The position numbers were made by a program, and so were the translations under genes. From positions 1-64,000 of the forward strand of contig NZ_QLMG01000008.1 of assembly GCF_003259905.1 (NCBI RefSeq): a stretch of 64,000 bases of DNA, given 5' to 3'. This stretch comes from Salipiger aestuarii (lineage in GTDB: Bacteria > Pseudomonadota > Alphaproteobacteria > Rhodobacterales > Rhodobacteraceae). The notes below the pieces were generated by a model. It saw only the letters and a list, made by a program, of their open reading frames with translations, ran no database searches and was not told where the DNA came from. Positions 1 to 8,941 of the stretch are shown piece by piece. Within the stretch, counting starts at the first letter, position 1. Every line of letters starts with the position of its first letter.

Positions 1-780
1 CACCGCGCCACCGTCGACCCGCCAGGCCGACCCGTTGGTAAAGCTTGCCCGCTCTGAACACAGCATCGCCGCGGCGACCGCGACTTCGTCGGCCTTGCCG
101 CGCCGTCCAAGCGTCAGGTAGGGGCGTTCCTCGGCCAGGAAGGTCTGGATCGCGTCTTCCTTTGATACCCCCCGCGCGGCGGCGCGCTTTTCCATCATGC
201 CGTCGGTCATCGGGCTTTCGATAAAGGCGGGCATGACGGCGTTCACCAGCACGCCCTTTGGACCGTAGGGCTGCGACAGCGCCTTGACGAAGCTGAGCAG
301 CGCCGCCTTGGACGCGTTGTAGACGGCCTCGTCCGGATAGGGTTGCACGGCGTTTTCCGACACGGTGAACACCACCCTGCCCCAGCCCTGCGCGGCCATG
401 TGCGGCACAAGCGCCCTGGCCATGCGGACGCCGGACATGAAGTTGGTGTTCCAACAGGCGAACCAGTCGTCATATTCCATGTCGAGCGGGTCGCCCTTGG
501 CGCCGGTGATGCCGGCCATGTGGACCAGAATGTCGGCCCCGCCCTTGCCGGCGACCTCATCGGCGAGGGCCGCGACATCGGTGTCACTGGTCAGATCGAC
601 GGCACGGGTTCCGACCACCGCCTCGCCCAGCTCGCGCGCGCAGGCCGACAGCTTGTCCGCATCCACATCGGTCAGGAAAAGATGGGCGCCTTCGGTGGCG
701 AGCGCCTTGGCGGTGGCCCTGGCGATGCCGCCGGCGGCGCCCGTGACAACCGCAAGCCGTCCTGTGATCTGTAGGTCCAT
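1..780 (-). CDS. SDR family NAD(P)-dependent oxidoreductase (3' end beyond window)
   Basis: Reading the minus strand from the ATG at 780 gives an open frame to position 1 with no stop, so the C-terminus lies outside the window. The protein is a classical short-chain dehydrogenase: the N-terminal nucleotide-binding motif TGAAGGIA, a catalytic Ser in FTVSENAV and the catalytic YNASK (Tyr-x3-Lys) are all visible, followed by the conserved VDGG near the visible end. The usual NAG motif reads MAG here. The substrate cannot be named from sequence. No partner gene is in the window on this strand; the next gene (esterase) is divergent, with about 175 bp between them. Alternative: a 3-oxoacyl-ACP reductase-like SDR of unknown role. 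Confidence 0.9.
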   Translation of the reverse strand, partial: MDLQITGRLAVVTGAAGGIARATAKALATEGAHLFLTDVDADKLSACARELGEAVVGTRAVDLTSDTDVAALADEVAGKGGADILVHMAGITGAKGDPLDMEYDDWFACWNTNFMSGVRMARALVPHMAAQGWGRVVFTVSENAVQPYPDEAVYNASKAALLSFVKALSQPYGPKGVLVNAVMPAFIESPMTDGMMEKRAAARGVSKEDAIQTFLAEERPYLTLGRRGKADEVAVAAAMLCSERASFTNGSAWRVDGGAV

Positions 781-956
781 GGGGGTATCCTGTGTGATGA
801 AATCCTTGGTCCCGTCGGTGGCGGGGTCGCTGCGCCAACAACCGGCGGGGCCGGGATGTTCCGGCGAGGCCGCGGAAAACATCCCCCTCGCGGGTCCGTG
901 ATCGACCCGGAGGGCGGCTGGCGCGTTAAGACCCGTTCCCCCGATCAGAGGCTCCG

Positions 957-1790
957 ATGACACACCGCCCCCGCACCGAAACCGCCCTGCGCACCCATAT
1001 CGACAGCATCGCCATGAATGGCGACATTCCCGCCCGGCGCGCCGGGTTCGCCCGGCTGGCGGGCCCGCAGCCCGGGGCCGAACGGGTCGATATGGGCGGT
1101 GTGCCCTGCCTTGCCGTGGGCGACGGGCCGGTGCTGCTGTGGCTGCACGGCGGGGGCTATGTGGTCGGCTCGGCGCAGACCCATCTGACCCTTGCACACG
1201 CCCTTGCGGCGGGGGGCGTGCGGGTGGTGCTGCCCGAGTATCGCCTTGCCCCTGAACACGTCTGGCCCGCGATGCTGGACGACGCGCTTGCGGTGCGCGA
1301 CGCGCTGGGACCGAGGCCGGTGGTGGTGGGCGGGGACAGCGCGGGTGGGCATCTTGCGCTTGCGATCGCCCGGCGCCGGGCTTGCGCCGGCGTGGCGCTG
1401 ATCTCGCCGAACACCGACCGGACGGGGCGCAGCGCGACACGCGGGCGCACGGGGGATGCGATGAACGACGATGCCACCGACGCCTGGCTGGCGGCCATCG
1501 CGATGCCGGATATGCCGCCGGACGATCCGGACCTGTCGCCCCTGCTGGCGGATCTGGCCGGACTGGCGCCCCTGCACATCGAGCTGGCCGGCGCCGAGAT
1601 GCTGCTTGACGACGGGCTGCTGCTGGCCCGCGCCGCCGCGCTGCAAGGCGTCCAAACCCATCTGCACGTTACGCCGGGGCTGTTCCATCTGTTCGCGCTC
1701 TGGCCCGACGCGGTCCCTGAAGGCGCCGCCGCGCTTGCGCGCATCGCGCGGTTTGCGACGCGGTGCAGCGCGCGGGGCGGATCAACGTAA
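957..1790 (+). CDS. Alpha/beta hydrolase, hormone-sensitive-lipase-type esterase
   Basis: 277 residues. The oxyanion-hole motif HGGG begins near residue 64 and the nucleophile motif GDSAGG places the catalytic Ser at about 128. An acidic pair (MLLDD) and a late His (LFHLF) complete a plausible Ser-Asp-His triad. This is the pattern of the bacterial HSL/family IV esterases, which hydrolyse short-chain esters in the cytoplasm. No signal peptide is evident. It starts at ATG 957 and is followed 58 bp later by the YihY-family gene on the same strand, so the two may be co-transcribed. The natural substrate is not known. Confidence 0.85.
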   Translation: MTHRPRTETALRTHIDSIAMNGDIPARRAGFARLAGPQPGAERVDMGGVPCLAVGDGPVLLWLHGGGYVVGSAQTHLTLAHALAAGGVRVVLPEYRLAPEHVWPAMLDDALAVRDALGPRPVVVGGDSAGGHLALAIARRRACAGVALISPNTDRTGRSATRGRTGDAMNDDATDAWLAAIAMPDMPPDDPDLSPLLADLAGLAPLHIELAGAEMLLDDGLLLARAAALQGVQTHLHVTPGLFHLFALWPDAVPEGAAALARIARFATRCSARGGST

Positions 1791-1848
1791 CGTCGGCGGG
1801 AACCCGCCAGCCTCGCAGCGGGTTGACCGTGCAAGACAGGAGCCCCAC

Positions 1849-2736
1849 ATGACCGCGACCCCCGAAACGACCCAGGCCGATCATCCGGCAGAGCTGCGCC
1901 GCGGCGATTTCAAGACCGCCGCACTGGAGGTCTGGCGCGCCATTTCCCGGGACAAGCTAAGCCTGATCGCCGCCGGGATCGCCTTTTTCGGGCTGCTGGC
2001 GCTGTTCCCCGCGATCACCGCGCTGATGGCCATCGCCGGGCTGTTCCTGACCCCCGGAGACGTCACCGCCCAGATCACCCAGGTGTCGCAGATGATGCCG
2101 CAAAGCGCCGCCGAGATCGTCATTGAGCAGGCCAAGGGCGTGGCCGGGTCCGATCAGGGCGGGCTGGGCATCGCCGCGGCGCTCGGCATCGTCATTGCGC
2201 TTTATTCGGCATCGGCGGGGGTGTCGAACCTCATTCAGGGGCTGAACGTGTGCTATGGCACGCACGAGACGCGCAATTTCGTCAAGCTCAAGGCGGTGAC
2301 AATGATGATGACGCTGCTGATGATCCTTGGGCTGGTGATCGCGCTGGCGGTGGTTCTGGTGCTGCCCGGCGTGCTGGCGGTGGTCAACCTTGGCGGCGCG
2401 GTCGAAGCCACGGTGTCGGTTCTGCGCTGGATCCTGTTGCTGGGGCTGACCGTGGCGGGCATCGGTCTGATCTATCATTTCGGACCGGACAGGGCGCCCG
2501 CCAACTGGCGCTGGATCACGCCCGGCGCGCTGATCGCCTGCTTTCTGTGGGTCGCCGCGTCGTTCGGGTTTTCGCTTTATGCCGAGAATTTCGGCAGCTA
2601 CCAGGAAACCTTCGGCTCGCTTGCCGGCGTGATCATCCTGCTGTTCTGGCTGTGGATTTCGGCTTTTATCGTGCTGCTTGGCGCCCGCATCAATGCCGCT
2701 CTCGAAGCGCGAACCCTAGCCGACCCCCAAAGCTGA
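1849..2736 (+). CDS. YihY/BrkB-family inner-membrane protein
   Basis: 295 residues with about six hydrophobic segments: an N-terminal one around IAAGIAFFGLLALFPAITAL, a central cluster and a C-terminal IILLFWLWISAFIVLLGARI. The family signature (an N-terminal helix entered after an RDKLSLIAAGIAFF-like stretch, and a conserved Gly-rich loop with LYSASAGVSNLIQGLN) fits the YihY/virulence factor BrkB family; the molecular function of that family is unsettled. The ATG at 1849 follows a purine-rich AGGAG about 7 bases upstream and is preferred over any further upstream frame opening. The last 21 bases overlap convergently with the 3' end of nagA on the other strand. Confidence 0.88.
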   Translation: MTATPETTQADHPAELRRGDFKTAALEVWRAISRDKLSLIAAGIAFFGLLALFPAITALMAIAGLFLTPGDVTAQITQVSQMMPQSAAEIVIEQAKGVAGSDQGGLGIAAALGIVIALYSASAGVSNLIQGLNVCYGTHETRNFVKLKAVTMMMTLLMILGLVIALAVVLVLPGVLAVVNLGGAVEATVSVLRWILLLGLTVAGIGLIYHFGPDRAPANWRWITPGALIACFLWVAASFGFSLYAENFGSYQETFGSLAGVIILLFWLWISAFIVLLGARINAALEARTLADPQS

Positions 2737-3816
2737 GCCCAGCTCGGGAGCATCCAGCACCAGCAGATCGTCCATCGCCATTCCGGGCAGGATCCGGCGC
2801 GGCGCCAGCCCCATCAGGCGGCGGGGTATGTCCGTCGTCATCGCCACCGCCTCGTCCGGGGGCACGCCCACCCGCGTTATCAGGTTGACCAGACAGTCGC
2901 GCAGGCTGACATGGGCGCCCGCCAGCGCACCCTCGGCGTTGACAAGGCGGCCGTCGCGCAGGTCGATCCTCTGGCCATAAAGCATGAAATGATCCGCCCC
3001 GCCCACCGTCTCCATGGCGTCGCTGACCGCAAAGCACAGCCCCTTTTCGGGACGCGCCCGCAGCGCGATGCGCAGCATCTGCCATGACACATGGATGCCG
3101 TCGCAGATCAGCCCGCAGGCCACTTTCGAATCAATCGCGGCCCCCAGAAGGCCCGGCCTGCGCGATTCCATCCCGTCCATCGCATTGAAAAGATGCGTCA
3201 CGCAGGTCACGCCGCGCGCGAACGCCTCTTGCGCCTGTTCCGCCGTGGCGCTGCTGTGCCCGGCGGACACCACCGCCTTGCTGGCGACCAGCGCGGCAAG
3301 CAGCGCGGGGTCGGCGCGTTCGGGCGCCAGCGTAATCATCACCGGCACATCGCGGGCCCGCAGCCGCTCTACCAGCGCGACCGTGCGCGCATCGAGCGGA
3401 CGCAGGTATTGCGGCGCGTGGGTGCCGCGCCGGGCGGGCGACAGGTGCGGGCCTTCAAGATGCAACCCGAGGATGCCTTGCTCGTCGCGGCACGCCAGCA
3501 CCGCATCGGCGGCGGCTTCGGCCACCTGCGGCGCGTCGGTGATCACCGTGGGAAGGATATCGCCAGTGCCAAGCGCCCGGTGCGCGCGCGCGATGGCGGC
3601 CAGCCCGTCGGGGGTGGGCATGTCGTTCACCATCACACCGCCGCCGCCGTTCACCTGCAGGTCGCTCAGCAGCGGCGTCACAAGCGTCACTGCGCGGGCC
3701 GCGACATCGGTACGCGGGCGGATCTGCGCCAGCCTGCCGGCGTCGACCACCAGTTCCATTCCGGGCCGCAGCGCCCCGTCCAGCCAGACGCCTCGGGGCG
3801 CGATAACCTGCCGCAT
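2716..3816 (-). CDS. nagA: N-acetylglucosamine-6-phosphate deacetylase
   Basis: 366 residues, a normal length for NagA. This amidohydrolase converts GlcNAc-6-P to glucosamine-6-P and acetate in amino-sugar recycling. Visible markers are LQVNGGGGVMVND, the metal-ligand segment HLEGPHLS, the second His in SAGHSSAT, HLFNAMDGMESR and the catalytic Asp in FAVSDAMETVGG. The start ATG at 3816 lies 262 bp from the divergent debranching-enzyme gene. No nagB or phosphotransferase genes are next to it, so it stands alone. Its stop lies inside the 3' end of the YihY-family gene (21-bp tail-to-tail overlap). Confidence 0.92.
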   Translation of the reverse strand: MRQVIAPRGVWLDGALRPGMELVVDAGRLAQIRPRTDVAARAVTLVTPLLSDLQVNGGGGVMVNDMPTPDGLAAIARAHRALGTGDILPTVITDAPQVAEAAADAVLACRDEQGILGLHLEGPHLSPARRGTHAPQYLRPLDARTVALVERLRARDVPVMITLAPERADPALLAALVASKAVVSAGHSSATAEQAQEAFARGVTCVTHLFNAMDGMESRRPGLLGAAIDSKVACGLICDGIHVSWQMLRIALRARPEKGLCFAVSDAMETVGGADHFMLYGQRIDLRDGRLVNAEGALAGAHVSLRDCLVNLITRVGVPPDEAVAMTTDIPRRLMGLAPRRILPGMAMDDLLVLDAPELGSALGVG

Positions 3817-4078
3817 CAGTCCTGCCCTCCGATTGCCGCCCGAGCGATGGCGACAGGCGCGGCCAAGGTCAAGGCCTGGCGTCGCGCCCCGCCGGTACGC
3901 GGGCGAAGGATAGGTCGCATTCTACGGACTTGGGGGAAACGATTAAGGGACGCTTAGGCCTTTGCCCATAGCGTTCCGTCAACGGCAAAGAGCGATCGGC
4001 GCGATGGCAGCGAATGCCGCTTGCGGCGGCGCTTTGTCCAAATCCGGCGCTGGTCCGGGACCAAGCAGAGGGCGCGGG

Positions 4079-6118
4079 ATGTTCGCATATAAACAGATGA
4101 AGAGCGCCGATCTGCCCGGCGACCGGCTGGGGCGCGACATCTGCACGCTTCCGGCCGGCGCCGAGGCGGCCGAATGGCTCGTGACCAACGGCATCGGCGG
4201 ATATGCTGCCGGGACCGTGGCCGGACTGCCGACGCGGGGCTATCACGGCCTGCTGGTCGCGGCGCTGGATCCGCCGGTCGGGCGCACGCTGATGCTCGTG
4301 ACCCTGCTGGAAACGGTGACGGTGGGGGATCGCGCTTTCGATCTGGGCAGTCTTCGCTGGGCAGACGGGACCATGGCACCGGACGGCGCGCGCCATCTGC
4401 AAGACGTCCGCTTCGAAGGCACGCTGCCGGTCTGGACATACGTCACCCCGCAGTTCACCCTTGAAAAACGGGTGTTCATGGACCACGGCGCGAATGTCAC
4501 GCGCATCCGGTACAGCTGCCTTCGGGCCGAGGCGCCCGTGTCCCTGACCCTGCGTCCGATCGCCGATTGCCGCGATTACCACAGCCGGTCCTTCGCCAGC
4601 GACTGGCTGCCCGAGGTGACCGCGCAGGGCGACCGGCTGACCGTGGGCTGGGGCGATGCCGCGCGCGCGATGCACCTGCATGCGCCTGGCGCCCGCGCCA
4701 CCGCGTCTGCCGCGTGGTACCGGGGCGTCGACCTGGCGCAGGAACGGGCGCGCGGTCTGACCGATCAGGAAGACCACGTTCAGACCGGCGCGTTCGAGGT
4801 CACGCTGGCGCCGGGCGAAACCCTGCGCTTTGCCGCAGGCGCGTCGCTGCCCCCCGCCGAAAACCCGCCAGACGGGCTTGCCGCCGAGGTTGCGCGCCAG
4901 CACGCCGTTCTTGATGCCTGGGAAAAGGCGCGCCCCGCCGGGCCCGCCGCGCCGGCGTGGATCGACCGGCTGGTTCTGACCGCCGACCAGTTCGTCGCCC
5001 GGCGCGCGCTGCGCGACGGCTCCGGGGGGCACACCGTCATCGCCGGCTATCACTGGTTTGCCGACTGGGGGCGCGACACGATGATCAGCCTTCCGGGTCT
5101 GACCATCGCGACCGGGCGCGCCGACATCGCCGCGTCGATCCTGCGCAGTTTTGCCGATGTCGTCGATGCCGGGATGATCCCCAACCGCTTTCCCGACGGC
5201 GGCACCGATCCGGAATACAACACCGTCGATGCGTCCTTCTGGTTCATCGAGGCTGTGGCCGCCCACGTCGATGCCACCGGAGATACCGCGCTGCTGGGCG
5301 AACTGTTCGAGGTGCTTGAAAGCATCGTTAAGCACATGGAAAAGGGCACCCGCTACGGCATTCGCGTCGATCCCGCAGATGGGTTGATCACCGCCGGTGA
5401 ACCGGGGGTGCAACTGACCTGGATGGACGCCAAAATCGGCGACTGGGTCGTCACGCCCCGCATCGGCAAACCGATCGAGGTGAACGCGCTTTGGCTGTCG
5501 GGTCTGCGGTTCATGGCGCGCGCCGCGGGGCTGCTTGGACGCGACAGCGCTCCCTACAACGCCTTGCTGACCAAGGCGCGCGTGGGGTTCGAACGCTTCT
5601 GGAACGCCGAACGCGGGTTTTGCTACGATGTTCTCGACGGGCCAGACGGTCACGAGGATGCCTTGCGCCCCAACCAGATATTCGCCGCCCGTCCGGCCAC
5701 CGGGGTGTTTGATGACGCCCGCTGCCGCGAGATCGTGCGCCGCTGCGAAGCCGCGCTGCTGACCCCCGCCGGGCTGCGCTCGCTCGGGCCGGACGAACCC
5801 GGATACCGCCCCCGCTACGCCGGCGATCAGACCGCGCGCGATGGTGCTTATCATCAGGGCACCGTCTGGGCCTGGCTGATCGGACCCTTCATCGAGGCGC
5901 ATCTGAACGCCTTCGCCGATCCCGGCCGCGCCGCGGAAATCCTTGCGCCCATGGCCGACCAGCTGCGGATCGAGGGGATCGGCACCATCAACGAGATATT
6001 CGAGGCCGACGCGCCGCACGCCCCGCGCGGCTGCGTTTCGCAAGCCTGGAGCGTGGCGGAATGCATCCGCGCCTGGACACTGATCGCCCGCGCGTCCGCT
6101 GCCCCCTCAAAGCCCTGA
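4079..6118 (+). CDS. Amylo-alpha-1,6-glucosidase (glycogen debranching, GH133-like)
   Basis: 679 residues. The N-terminal domain carries the family motif TNGIGGYAAGTVAG (about residues 37-50) followed by RGYHGLLVAAL. The C-terminal (alpha/alpha)6 domain has FADWGRDTMISLPG, PNRFPDGGTDPEYNTVDASF and TWMDAKIGDWVVTPRIGKP, all typical of the archaeal/bacterial glycogen debranching enzymes (GDE C family). It would hydrolyse alpha-1,6 branch points in glycogen-like glucans. ATG 4079 has a purine-rich AGAGGG upstream; ATG 4097 is a possible alternative. The next gene, a GH63-like enzyme, begins 19 bp downstream, so the two form an operon. Confidence 0.87.
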   Translation: MFAYKQMKSADLPGDRLGRDICTLPAGAEAAEWLVTNGIGGYAAGTVAGLPTRGYHGLLVAALDPPVGRTLMLVTLLETVTVGDRAFDLGSLRWADGTMAPDGARHLQDVRFEGTLPVWTYVTPQFTLEKRVFMDHGANVTRIRYSCLRAEAPVSLTLRPIADCRDYHSRSFASDWLPEVTAQGDRLTVGWGDAARAMHLHAPGARATASAAWYRGVDLAQERARGLTDQEDHVQTGAFEVTLAPGETLRFAAGASLPPAENPPDGLAAEVARQHAVLDAWEKARPAGPAAPAWIDRLVLTADQFVARRALRDGSGGHTVIAGYHWFADWGRDTMISLPGLTIATGRADIAASILRSFADVVDAGMIPNRFPDGGTDPEYNTVDASFWFIEAVAAHVDATGDTALLGELFEVLESIVKHMEKGTRYGIRVDPADGLITAGEPGVQLTWMDAKIGDWVVTPRIGKPIEVNALWLSGLRFMARAAGLLGRDSAPYNALLTKARVGFERFWNAERGFCYDVLDGPDGHEDALRPNQIFAARPATGVFDDARCREIVRRCEAALLTPAGLRSLGPDEPGYRPRYAGDQTARDGAYHQGTVWAWLIGPFIEAHLNAFADPGRAAEILAPMADQLRIEGIGTINEIFEADAPHAPRGCVSQAWSVAECIRAWTLIARASAAPSKP

Positions 6119-6137
6119 ACACATCCGGAGAGCCCAG

Positions 6138-8858
6138 ATGACCGATACCGCCGAAGACAAGCGCCTGAATGGCCCCGCGCGCGCCGACTGGATGCGCTGG
6201 GGTCCGTATCTGAGCGAACGCCAATGGGGCACCGTGCGCGAGGATTATTCCGAAGGCGGCACCGCCTGGGATCACCTGCCCCATGACAATGCGCGCAGTC
6301 AGGCCTACCGCTGGGGCGAGGATGGCATTGCCGGACTGTCCGACGACCGCCAGCGCCTGTGTCTGAGTCTGGCACTGTGGAACGGCAACGATCCCATCCT
6401 CAAGGAACGGATGTACGGCCTGACCAACGATCAGGGTAATCACGGTGAAGACGTCAAGGAATACTATTTCTATCAGGACAGCACGCCGACCCACAGCTAC
6501 ATGAAAATGCTGTACAAATACCCACATTCCGCGTTCCCCTACAGCGATCTGATGGCGGAAAACGCCCATCGCAAGGCGACCGATTCCGCCGCGCTGGAAT
6601 ACGAGCTGATGGACACCGGCCTGTTCGACGAAGATCGCTATTTCGACATCGGCGTCGAATACGCCAAGCGATCGGCCGACGATATTCTGGTCCGGATCAC
6701 CGCCACCAATCGTGGGCCCGAACCGCATCCGATCTGGCTTTTGCCCACGCTTGTCTTCCGCAACACTTGGAGCTGGCGTGCCGGCTCGGACCGTCCCGAA
6801 ATGTCGGCGGTTCCCACACCTTCCGGCAGCGCCGCAATCGAGACCCGCCACAGCGCCCTTGGCACCACGCGCCTGATCTGCCCGGAGGCCGATGCCCTGC
6901 TTTTCGTGGAAAACGAAACCAACACGCAGCGGCTTTACGGTGTGCCGGGGCCGACCTTTCCCAAGGACGGGATCAACGATCACCTGCTGCATGGCGCCCC
7001 CGCGGTGAACCCCGACCAGACGGGAACCAAGGCCGCCGCGATTTATCGCCGTGATGTCGCCCCCGGCCAGTCAGTCCGCATCGTGCTGCGGCTTGCAGCC
7101 GACGGTACGGCGACCGATCTTGGCCCGGACGCGGACGGCGTTTTCGCCGCCCGCCTGGCCGAGGCAGATGCGTTCTACGCCGCCCGCCTTCCCACAGGCC
7201 TGACGCCCGACCGAGCGGACATCGCGCGTCAGGCCCATGCGGGGATGCTGTGGTCCAAGCAATTCTTTCACTTCGTAGTGGCCGATTGGCTGGATGGCGA
7301 CGATGTGCCCCCCCCGGCGGGACGTCACAAAGGCCGCAACGCGCATTGGCGCCATTTCTATTCCGAAGACATCATTTCGATGCCCGACACCTGGGAATAT
7401 CCTTGGTTTGCCAGCTGGGATCTGTGTTTCCATACAATCGCACTGGCACGCACGGACCTGACTTTTGCGAAAGAGCAGGTTATGCTTTTGTGTCGCGAAT
7501 GGTTCATGAAGCCCGATGGGCAGGTGCCCGCTTATGAATGGGCATTCGACGACGTAAACCCGCCCTTGCAGGTTTGGGCCGGGCTAAAGATCGCCGAATA
7601 CGAACTGGAAACATTCGGCACCACGGATCACGCCTTCATGCGGCGCCTGTTCGACCACAGCCTGCTTTATTTCACCTGGTGGGTAAATCGCAAGGATGCC
7701 GAGGGCAACAATCTGTTTCAGGGCGGATTTCTCGGCTTGGACAATATATCCGTCTTTGACCGATCTTCCGGAAATTTGCCCGGCGGGGGGCGCCTGTATC
7801 AATCGGACGGAACCACCTGGGTTGGCTTTTTCGCGCTGCAAATGATGCAAATGGCACAAAAATTACAAACATCCGACCCCGCATATGCGGAAATGGCGTC
7901 GAAGTTTTTTCAGCATTTTGTGTTTATTGCCGATTCTCTGGACCATCTGGGCCGCGAATCCGATGGGCTGGCCGATTTGTGGAGCGAGGAAGACGGGCTG
8001 TATTTCGATGTGCTGCGCATCGGGGATGATTTCCTGCCGCTGAAAGCCCGCTCGCTGGTGAGCCTCATTCCGATGATCGCGGTGGCCGCGCTGGATCTGT
8101 CCTCGCTCAACGAGGCGGACGACCCGCTTTTCAGGGAAAGGCTCGACTGGTTCCGGCGCGAGCAGGACGATCTGCTGGGAAAGGCGGCACATGGCGCCGG
8201 CGAAGACTCCAGCCTGCTGCTGTCCTTTGTCGGACGCGACCGTCTGATACGGCTGCTTGGCCCAATGCTTGACGAAGCCGAATTCCTGTCTCCCTACGGC
8301 ATTCGCTCGCTTTCGCGGCGGCATCTTGACGATCCTTTCTCGATCACCATCGAGGGCGGTACATTCGATGCGGGCTATCAACCGGCGGAATCGCATTCGG
8401 GCATGTTCGGCGGCAATTCCAATTGGCGCGGACCGATCTGGATTCCGATGAACTATATCCTGATAGATGCGCTGCGCACCCATCATGCCCATTATGGCGA
8501 CACACTGCGCGTTGAATGCCCCACGGGGTCCGGACAAATGATGACGCTGGACGAGGTCGCCGACGACATCGCGGGCCGTCTGGCGGCGATTTTCGAACGG
8601 GATCCAGCCGGTAATCGGCCCGTATACGGCGGCACGACCAAGATGCAGAACGATCCGCACTGGCGCGACAATATTCTGTTCTATGAGTATTTTCATGGGG
8701 ATATCGGCGCCGGCATCGGGGCATCGCATCAGACCGGATGGACCGGCCTTGTCGCCGTCCTGGTCGAAAGTCTGGCTCAGGCGAAAGCCACACAAGCGGC
8801 TGTCACAGTGCCCTTGGTGGCGGCGCAAAAGGCCTCTGTTTCGGCAAAAGTCGCCTGA
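6138..8858 (+). CDS. GH63/MGH1-like glucosidase
   Basis: 906 residues, within the range of bacterial GH63-type alpha-glucosidases and mannosylglycerate hydrolase-like proteins. An N-terminal beta-sandwich half (to about residue 400) precedes an (alpha/alpha)6 barrel with WFASWDLCFHTIALA, PAYEWAFDDVNPP and the late signature GMFGGNSNWRGPIWIPMNY. Acidic residues in EWAFDD and near SWD are candidates for catalysis. No signal peptide is visible, so it is probably cytoplasmic. It follows the debranching enzyme by 19 bp. The substrate is not determinable; alpha-linked glucosides such as glucosylglycerate are possible. Confidence 0.82.
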   Translation: MTDTAEDKRLNGPARADWMRWGPYLSERQWGTVREDYSEGGTAWDHLPHDNARSQAYRWGEDGIAGLSDDRQRLCLSLALWNGNDPILKERMYGLTNDQGNHGEDVKEYYFYQDSTPTHSYMKMLYKYPHSAFPYSDLMAENAHRKATDSAALEYELMDTGLFDEDRYFDIGVEYAKRSADDILVRITATNRGPEPHPIWLLPTLVFRNTWSWRAGSDRPEMSAVPTPSGSAAIETRHSALGTTRLICPEADALLFVENETNTQRLYGVPGPTFPKDGINDHLLHGAPAVNPDQTGTKAAAIYRRDVAPGQSVRIVLRLAADGTATDLGPDADGVFAARLAEADAFYAARLPTGLTPDRADIARQAHAGMLWSKQFFHFVVADWLDGDDVPPPAGRHKGRNAHWRHFYSEDIISMPDTWEYPWFASWDLCFHTIALARTDLTFAKEQVMLLCREWFMKPDGQVPAYEWAFDDVNPPLQVWAGLKIAEYELETFGTTDHAFMRRLFDHSLLYFTWWVNRKDAEGNNLFQGGFLGLDNISVFDRSSGNLPGGGRLYQSDGTTWVGFFALQMMQMAQKLQTSDPAYAEMASKFFQHFVFIADSLDHLGRESDGLADLWSEEDGLYFDVLRIGDDFLPLKARSLVSLIPMIAVAALDLSSLNEADDPLFRERLDWFRREQDDLLGKAAHGAGEDSSLLLSFVGRDRLIRLLGPMLDEAEFLSPYGIRSLSRRHLDDPFSITIEGGTFDAGYQPAESHSGMFGGNSNWRGPIWIPMNYILIDALRTHHAHYGDTLRVECPTGSGQMMTLDEVADDIAGRLAAIFERDPAGNRPVYGGTTKMQNDPHWRDNILFYEYFHGDIGAGIGASHQTGWTGLVAVLVESLAQAKATQAAVTVPLVAAQKASVSAKVA

Positions 8859-8897
8859 CAAGAACTTCTCTTGCAATTGCTGTCTCAACTTAACCTT

Positions 8898-8913
8898 GCG
8901 GTAAATAAACCGC
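8898..8913. promoter_or_regulatory. Small inverted repeat before the sugar-oxidation operon
   Basis: In the 83-bp gap between the GH63-like gene and the GMC oxidoreductase gene, GCGGT (8898-8902) and ACCGC (8909-8913) form a 5-bp inverted repeat around an A/T-only spacer. The gap is clearly richer in A+T than its surroundings. It could be an operator or a weak processing site. There is no U-tract, so I do not call it a terminator. Confidence 0.3.
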
Positions 8914-8941
8914 GCCAAAAGACTAGGGTAACGCTGGGTCA

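Noticed and set aside
2716-2736. Overlap of the YihY-family gene and nagA as a sign of frameshift or truncation
   Set aside because: Both proteins have full family length; a 21-bp tail-to-tail overlap is ordinary in compact genomes.
3869-6043. A 724-codon minus-strand frame over the debranching enzyme
   Set aside because: It mirrors the codon-position GC of the sense gene and has no recognisable motif.
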